DNA of 64,000 nucleotides from an uncultured Christensenellaceae bacterium (lineage in GTDB: Bacteria; Bacillota; Clostridia; Christensenellales; Pumilibacteraceae). The DNA is taken from NCBI GenBank assembly GCA_910587455.1, contig CAJULK010000008.1:1-64000 (forward strand), in the 5' to 3' direction. Both the position numbers and the translations under genes were made by a program. The notes beneath the pieces are model-generated. The model did no database searches. It was given only the letters and a program-made list of their open reading frames with translations, and was not told the origin of the DNA. Below are positions 60,771 through 64,000 of this stretch, one piece after another (positions within the stretch are counted from its first letter, which is position 1; each line of letters begins with the position of its first letter).

Positions 60771-62165
60771 ATGAAACTCAAATTCGACTACAACAACATG
60801 ATGGATTCGGCAATCGGTTCGCACGGTATCAAGCCGTCCGATATCGACAAAGAGCAAAAAGCGCACGACGCGGCGTACAAAGAGGTTATAGACAACAGCG
60901 GTAAAGGATGGCAGGAATGGACTGATACGCCGCTTATCGAAAAATCTGCAATAGACGAGCTTAACGCTTTCGGAAAATCCATACGTGAAAAAGCGTCGAG
61001 TTTCGTTGTTCTCGGTATCGGCGGTTCAGCGCTCGGACCTATTTGCGTATTCAACGCGCTTTTGCACTTGCATCACAATGAACTGCCCGAAAAAACACGC
61101 AAGGCGCCCAAGCTGTATGTGGAGGATAATATCGATCCCGAGCGCATGGCGGCGCTTATGGACGTAGTCGATATCAAAACGACGTATTTCAACGTTATAA
61201 CCAAGTCGGGCGAGACGAGTGAAACAATAAGCCAGTTCCTTATTCTGTATAATGCGCTCAAAAAAGCTGTCGGCGAAAAAGCGGCAAAAGAGCATATTTT
61301 CGTTACTACAACGATAGGAAAGGGCGCGCTGTACAATGCGGCAGTTAAAGAAGGCTTCAAAATTTTCGGTGTGCCTGCGGGCGTCGGCGGAAGATTCTCC
61401 GTTCTTTCCAATGTCGGGCTCGTTCCGTTTGCGGTCATGGGCGTAGATATAGAAAGCTTGCTTTACGGTGCGCGCAATATGCGTACGGCATGCGAGAGAA
61501 AGGACATCAAATCGAACCCCGCATTGATGACGGCATACCTTCAGGTAAAATCAATGAAGTCGGGCAAGAATATATCCGTAATGATGCCATATGCGGACGG
61601 ACTCAGGACAATGGCTGATTTCTACTGTCAGATATGGGCGGAATCGCTCGGCAAGGCGGTGGACAAATCGGGAAAAACAGTCAACTGCGGACAAACGCCG
61701 GCAAAATCGCTCGGAGTCACCGATCAGCACAGTCAGGTCCAGCTGTATACCGAAGGACCTTACGACAAGGTTGTAACCTTTATCGCTGTCGATGCGTTTG
61801 CGGACAGTGTGGATATACCTACGGACGAAAGTGCTGAGATCGGAGATTTTCTTAAAGGTCATACGCTTAACGAACTTATCAATGCCGAGCGCAAGGCGAC
61901 CGAATTTGCGCTCACAAAAGCGGGCAGATCCAACTTTACTGTCACTCTTCCCGAAGTGAATGCCGAAACGGTCGGGGAACTTTTGATGTATTTTATGTAT
62001 GAAACGGCGTTTGCGGGCGCATATCTTAATATAGATACATTCAATCAGCCCGGTGTCGAGGAAGGCAAAAAAGCGACGTTCGCCATGATAGGCAGAGCGG
62101 GGTACGAAGCCAAACTCAAAGAACTCGAATCCGTCAAGAAGAACGACAGTTTTCTTATTAAGTAA
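60771..62165 (+). CDS. pgi: Glucose-6-phosphate isomerase
   Basis: A 464-residue PGI interconverting glucose-6-phosphate and fructose-6-phosphate. VLGIGGSALGP (about 80-90), VITKSGETSET (about 143-153), a GVGGRFSVLSNVGL segment (about 203-216) and, near residue 315, SLGVTDQHSQVQLYTEGP with the catalytic His are intact. The start at 60771 gives the usual MKLKFDY N-terminus and a workable spacing from AAGGAGA; an ATG at 60762 is 2 nt from that site. Confidence 0.97.
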   Translation: MKLKFDYNNMMDSAIGSHGIKPSDIDKEQKAHDAAYKEVIDNSGKGWQEWTDTPLIEKSAIDELNAFGKSIREKASSFVVLGIGGSALGPICVFNALLHLHHNELPEKTRKAPKLYVEDNIDPERMAALMDVVDIKTTYFNVITKSGETSETISQFLILYNALKKAVGEKAAKEHIFVTTTIGKGALYNAAVKEGFKIFGVPAGVGGRFSVLSNVGLVPFAVMGVDIESLLYGARNMRTACERKDIKSNPALMTAYLQVKSMKSGKNISVMMPYADGLRTMADFYCQIWAESLGKAVDKSGKTVNCGQTPAKSLGVTDQHSQVQLYTEGPYDKVVTFIAVDAFADSVDIPTDESAEIGDFLKGHTLNELINAERKATEFALTKAGRSNFTVTLPEVNAETVGELLMYFMYETAFAGAYLNIDTFNQPGVEEGKKATFAMIGRAGYEAKLKELESVKKNDSFLIK

Positions 62166-62172
62166 GTCGGCA

Positions 62173-62201
62173 TTGACAATTTTACCAAATTCATCTATAA
62201 A
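62173..62201 (+). promoter_or_regulatory. Upstream promoter of the HPr-like gene
   Basis: TTGACA (62173-62178) and TATAAA (62196-62201), 17 bp apart. Confidence 0.68.
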
Positions 62202-62215
62202 TAACAAAAAACCTC

Positions 62216-62244
62216 TTGCAAATTTACGATTCCTATGTTAAAAT
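62216..62244 (+). promoter_or_regulatory. Downstream promoter of the HPr-like gene
   Basis: TTGCAA (62216-62221) and TAAAAT (62239-62244), 17 bp apart, forming tandem promoters with the preceding one. ACGGAGGG precedes the ATG at 62273. Confidence 0.65.
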
Positions 62245-62272
62245 ATAATAAATCTAACCTACGGAGGGTATT

Positions 62273-62503
62273 ATGAAATCGGTTAAAGTTTATTTTCCCA
62301 CGACAGAAAGCGTAAAAGACTTCGTCAATGCCGTATCGCGTTATCCGTACGAAGTTGATTTGCACAACGGCAGATATGTCGTAGATGCCAAATCGCTTTT
62401 GGGTATTTATTCGCTCGATCTCGCAAAACCTATCGTCTGCGAAATTTACAACGACAATTGCGACGATCTTGTTAAAGACATCGCGAAATTTGTCGCAAAA
62501 TAA
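62273..62503 (+). CDS. HPr-family protein lacking the phosphorylatable histidine
   Basis: 76 residues of the HPr fold: strand MKSVKVYF, a helix where HPr has the active His, and then the conserved RYVVDAKSLLGIYSLDLAKPI block. The His15 motif (GIHARPA in normal HPr) is missing, while the Ser in AKSLLG matches regulatory Ser46. It therefore cannot carry phosphate from PEP in the usual way and may be a regulator like Crh; such His-less forms are common in Clostridia. Two promoters precede it. A small GC hairpin (62523-62544) follows. Confidence 0.85.
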   Translation: MKSVKVYFPTTESVKDFVNAVSRYPYEVDLHNGRYVVDAKSLLGIYSLDLAKPIVCEIYNDNCDDLVKDIAKFVAK

Positions 62504-62522
62504 ATCATATTCGATTAAATCG

Positions 62523-62544
62523 AGCGGCGGGAATACTCGCCGCT
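62523..62544 (+). terminator. Weak hairpin between the HPr-like gene and the next gene
   Basis: A 7-bp stem (62523-62529 with 62538-62544) with 8-nt loop is followed by TAATTTAA, not a good T-run. It could be a partial terminator or an mRNA-processing hairpin. Confidence 0.45.
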
Positions 62545-62572
62545 TAATTTAATGCGCAATTTCGGAGTGGTT

Positions 62573-63376
62573 ATGCGACGGGATTATATCGAAAGCATGA
62601 AGTCGGGCGGATTGGACGAGTTTATTGCCGCGTGCGAAGATCTTAAAAACAGTAAGTACGTTATAGCGGAAAACAAAATCGCCGCGGTTCTTAAATCCAT
62701 TGCGGACAACAGAGATCTATATACCATGTTCGGATCCGCGCTTTACGGGTTCGACTATCAGAGTACGTTTGCTTCGTGCGTAGGAGGAAGTTACTTCACT
62801 TTGCCGTCCGACGCGCAAAAAGCAGTCGCGCTTGTTTTTCGTATTCTTCTTGATATAGACAGCGGCAGGCTTTCGCTTGCGAACTTTTTGGAAGCGTATT
62901 TTTACAGCGAGTCCATAAACGAATCGTATGCGAGATTTTGCCTTGAACTCATAACGCCGTTCGAAACGTATTGCAGAGTATTGATGTCGCGTCCTGCCGT
63001 GCCGCCGCCGATAATGCGCGAAAAGCCGTCCGATGCCGAAAACATTAAAGAAGTCGGCAGTGTGGAAACGGTTGTATCAGAAACATACAACGATGTGAAT
63101 AACAAGTTTACAGAAAGTCTTAAAAACGATGCGTTCGATTGTTTGAAAACGCTGTCGGATTTCGGCGCGAGCGCTATAGTAGGAGTCATCGACCGCGATG
63201 AGTTCGAAGCATGCCTCGACGGGCTTGCGCGCAGCATAAGATCGGGTGATAATAAGTACATAATATCGTCTTTTCTCGGCGTTAAATATGCGGTATCGTA
63301 CTTTTTTAAGTCCACTAAAACAGTGATAGACGTTTATAAAAAATTGGAATTTGCGGTAAAGCGTCTCACGGATTGA
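62573..63376 (+). CDS. Unknown protein, mostly helical
   Basis: 267 residues, not recognised. Residues about 1-145 look helical (SGGLDEFIAACEDL and similar), a polar Pro-rich linker follows (about 146-165), then a second helical part. No signal peptide, cysteine cluster, nucleotide motif or convincing membrane helix (a weak hydrophobic stretch lies at about 238-248). The ATG at 62573 follows CGGAG; an upstream in-frame ATG at 62552 lacks a site. It lies 69 bp after the HPr-like gene and ends at a strong bidirectional terminator. Confidence 0.7.
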   Translation: MRRDYIESMKSGGLDEFIAACEDLKNSKYVIAENKIAAVLKSIADNRDLYTMFGSALYGFDYQSTFASCVGGSYFTLPSDAQKAVALVFRILLDIDSGRLSLANFLEAYFYSESINESYARFCLELITPFETYCRVLMSRPAVPPPIMREKPSDAENIKEVGSVETVVSETYNDVNNKFTESLKNDAFDCLKTLSDFGASAIVGVIDRDEFEACLDGLARSIRSGDNKYIISSFLGVKYAVSYFFKSTKTVIDVYKKLEFAVKRLTD

Positions 63377-63382
63377 ATTAAA

Positions 63383-63432
63383 CACGCACAATAAAACGGC
63401 TTTGGAAAACGAAAGCCGTTTTATTGTGCGTG
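63383..63432. terminator. Bidirectional terminator between convergent genes
   Basis: A perfect 21-bp stem (63383-63403 with 63412-63432) with an 8-nt loop lies between the + strand gene ending at 63376 and the minus-strand gene ending at 63436. The T-rich and A-rich parts lie inside the stem, so it can work in both directions. Confidence 0.88.
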
Positions 63433-63435
63433 CCG

Positions 63436-63957
63436 TTATAGATTGATTGTGTTTTCGTCATCGCGAATAAGATTGACATTGTATATAAATAGTCTGCGTG
63501 TGACGAAGTTGTATATAAATACTATGAACTGAACTATTACTTTTACTATCCATATGTTTCCGCCGATAAGGTCGTATCCTATCCAACTGCCGAGAGAAGT
63601 GATGCCTAATCCGATAGCGGAGAAAATAATGAATTTGATAAAGCCGAGCTTTGTTTTTCCTACGTTACCGTACTTAAAGACAAATATCGACGATAACAAA
63701 TAATTGACGAGTACGGCAGATACGAATCCTATTACCGTAGCTGTTATGTAAATGGAGTTGGGCGGGTGATATTCGGTAACGGTAGCCCCCGTAAACACAC
63801 CCAAAAAACCGTCATAGTAATCATGCCCGTAGGCATACAGAAACACGGCCGTAAGAAGAAAGTCTATCGAATTGGAAGCCAAACCGACGGCGATCGATTT
63901 TAGCACCTCGATTGTCATTTGTTTGTTCTTAAAAGCGGAAAAAATGCCTTTCTTCAT
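63436..63957 (-). CDS. GtrA-like membrane protein
   Basis: 173 residues with four hydrophobic helices, the pattern of GtrA/PF04138 proteins, which are linked to export or flipping of undecaprenyl-linked sugars for cell-surface glycans. FVSAVLVNYLLSSIFVF in helix 2 and FVTRRLFIY near the end are characteristic (usual NF...R..VF). The start on the minus strand is at 63957 with a weak GGG-type site. Any partner glycosyltransferase would lie right of the window. Confidence 0.85.
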   Translation of the reverse strand: MKKGIFSAFKNKQMTIEVLKSIAVGLASNSIDFLLTAVFLYAYGHDYYDGFLGVFTGATVTEYHPPNSIYITATVIGFVSAVLVNYLLSSIFVFKYGNVGKTKLGFIKFIIFSAIGLGITSLGSWIGYDLIGGNIWIVKVIVQFIVFIYNFVTRRLFIYNVNLIRDDENTINL

Positions 63958-64000
63958 TTGAAACCCGAAATTCAGTTATTGGATTCCGAATCAGTCTTGG

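Noticed and set aside
1..64000. CRISPR arrays, IS elements, prophage, rRNA, integrons and toxin-antitoxin pairs
   Set aside because: No repeated spacer pattern, transposase, integrase, phage structural gene or rRNA stretch was seen in the window; gene content is housekeeping throughout.

Overview
The window looks like chromosomal core sequence from a Bacillota (Clostridia-type) bacterium of moderate G+C. The evidence is the rnc-smc-ftsY-ylxM-ffh-rpsP-khpA-rimM-trmD-rbgA-rnhB-yraN string, a ctsR-mcsA-mcsB-clpC stress operon with a CtsR operator, a PcrA-LigA pair, a coaD neighbour typical of Clostridia, AGGAGG-type ribosome binding sites, and use of ATG, GTG and TTG starts. TGA is an ordinary stop. 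I could not assign a genus; an uncultivated gut clostridial lineage is an inference. I saw no rRNA, IS element, prophage, CRISPR array or plasmid module. Almost everything is on the + strand; the exceptions are tRNA-Gly(GCC) and a GtrA-family gene at the right edge.

Layout. 1-5.9 kb: end of an ECF-type ABC ATPase, a formate/nitrite channel (focA), DegV, a six-helix membrane protein, then a transcription-terminating leader RNA (candidate preQ1 riboswitch) before a radical-SAM queuine-lyase-like gene and a queuosine-precursor transporter, an MFS permease and tRNA-Gly. 5.9-17.9 kb: rpmF, plsX, rnc, smc, ftsY, ylxM, ffh, rpsP, khpA, rimM, trmD, rbgA, rnhB, yraN. 17.9-24 kb: F1Fo ATP synthase operon atpB-E-F-(H'A)-G-D-C. 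24-28.6 kb: alr, 5-formyl-THF cyclo-ligase, rsmD, coaD, a coiled-coil protein, DAHP synthase and an unknown gene. 28.6-41.6 kb: pcrA, ligA, yicC, gmk, rpoZ, coaBC, priA, def, fmt, rsmB, rlmN. 41.7-54.8 kb: an SPFH/zinc-ribbon protein with a small partner, rplS, a very large NdvB/GH94-like membrane protein, rarA, an ABC exporter, a Ca2+-type P-ATPase and dCMP deaminase. 54.8-64 kb: a zinc-ribbon membrane protein, ctsR-mcsA-mcsB-clpC, hpf, pgi, an HPr-like protein, an unknown gene and gtrA.

Main points of interest. (1) The ATP synthase alpha subunit carries, at its N-terminus, what reads as the C-terminal domain of the delta subunit. No separate atpH and no delta N-terminal domain is present in the operon, so an F1 with three alphas would carry three delta C-domains. 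(2) The queuosine-salvage locus has a terminator/antiterminator leader, and the radical-SAM gene has an in-frame TGA at codon 13. (3) Four consecutive gene junctions (rimM/trmD/rbgA/rnhB/yraN) each overlap by exactly 11 nt. (4) focA and rarA have -10 boxes placed so that the mRNA should begin at the start codon (leaderless), and atpB nearly so. (5) The 1,321-residue protein resembles the GH94 half of cyclic glucan synthases but lacks the glucosyltransferase part and the catalytic motifs.

Working together: most genes serve translation and protein export (SRP, ribosome assembly, rRNA/tRNA modification, N-terminal formylation and deformylation), chromosome maintenance and repair (Smc, PcrA, LigA, PriA, RarA), CoA and nucleotide supply, energy conversion, and heat-shock proteolysis. 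All calls come from reading the sequence and translations; no database search was run.
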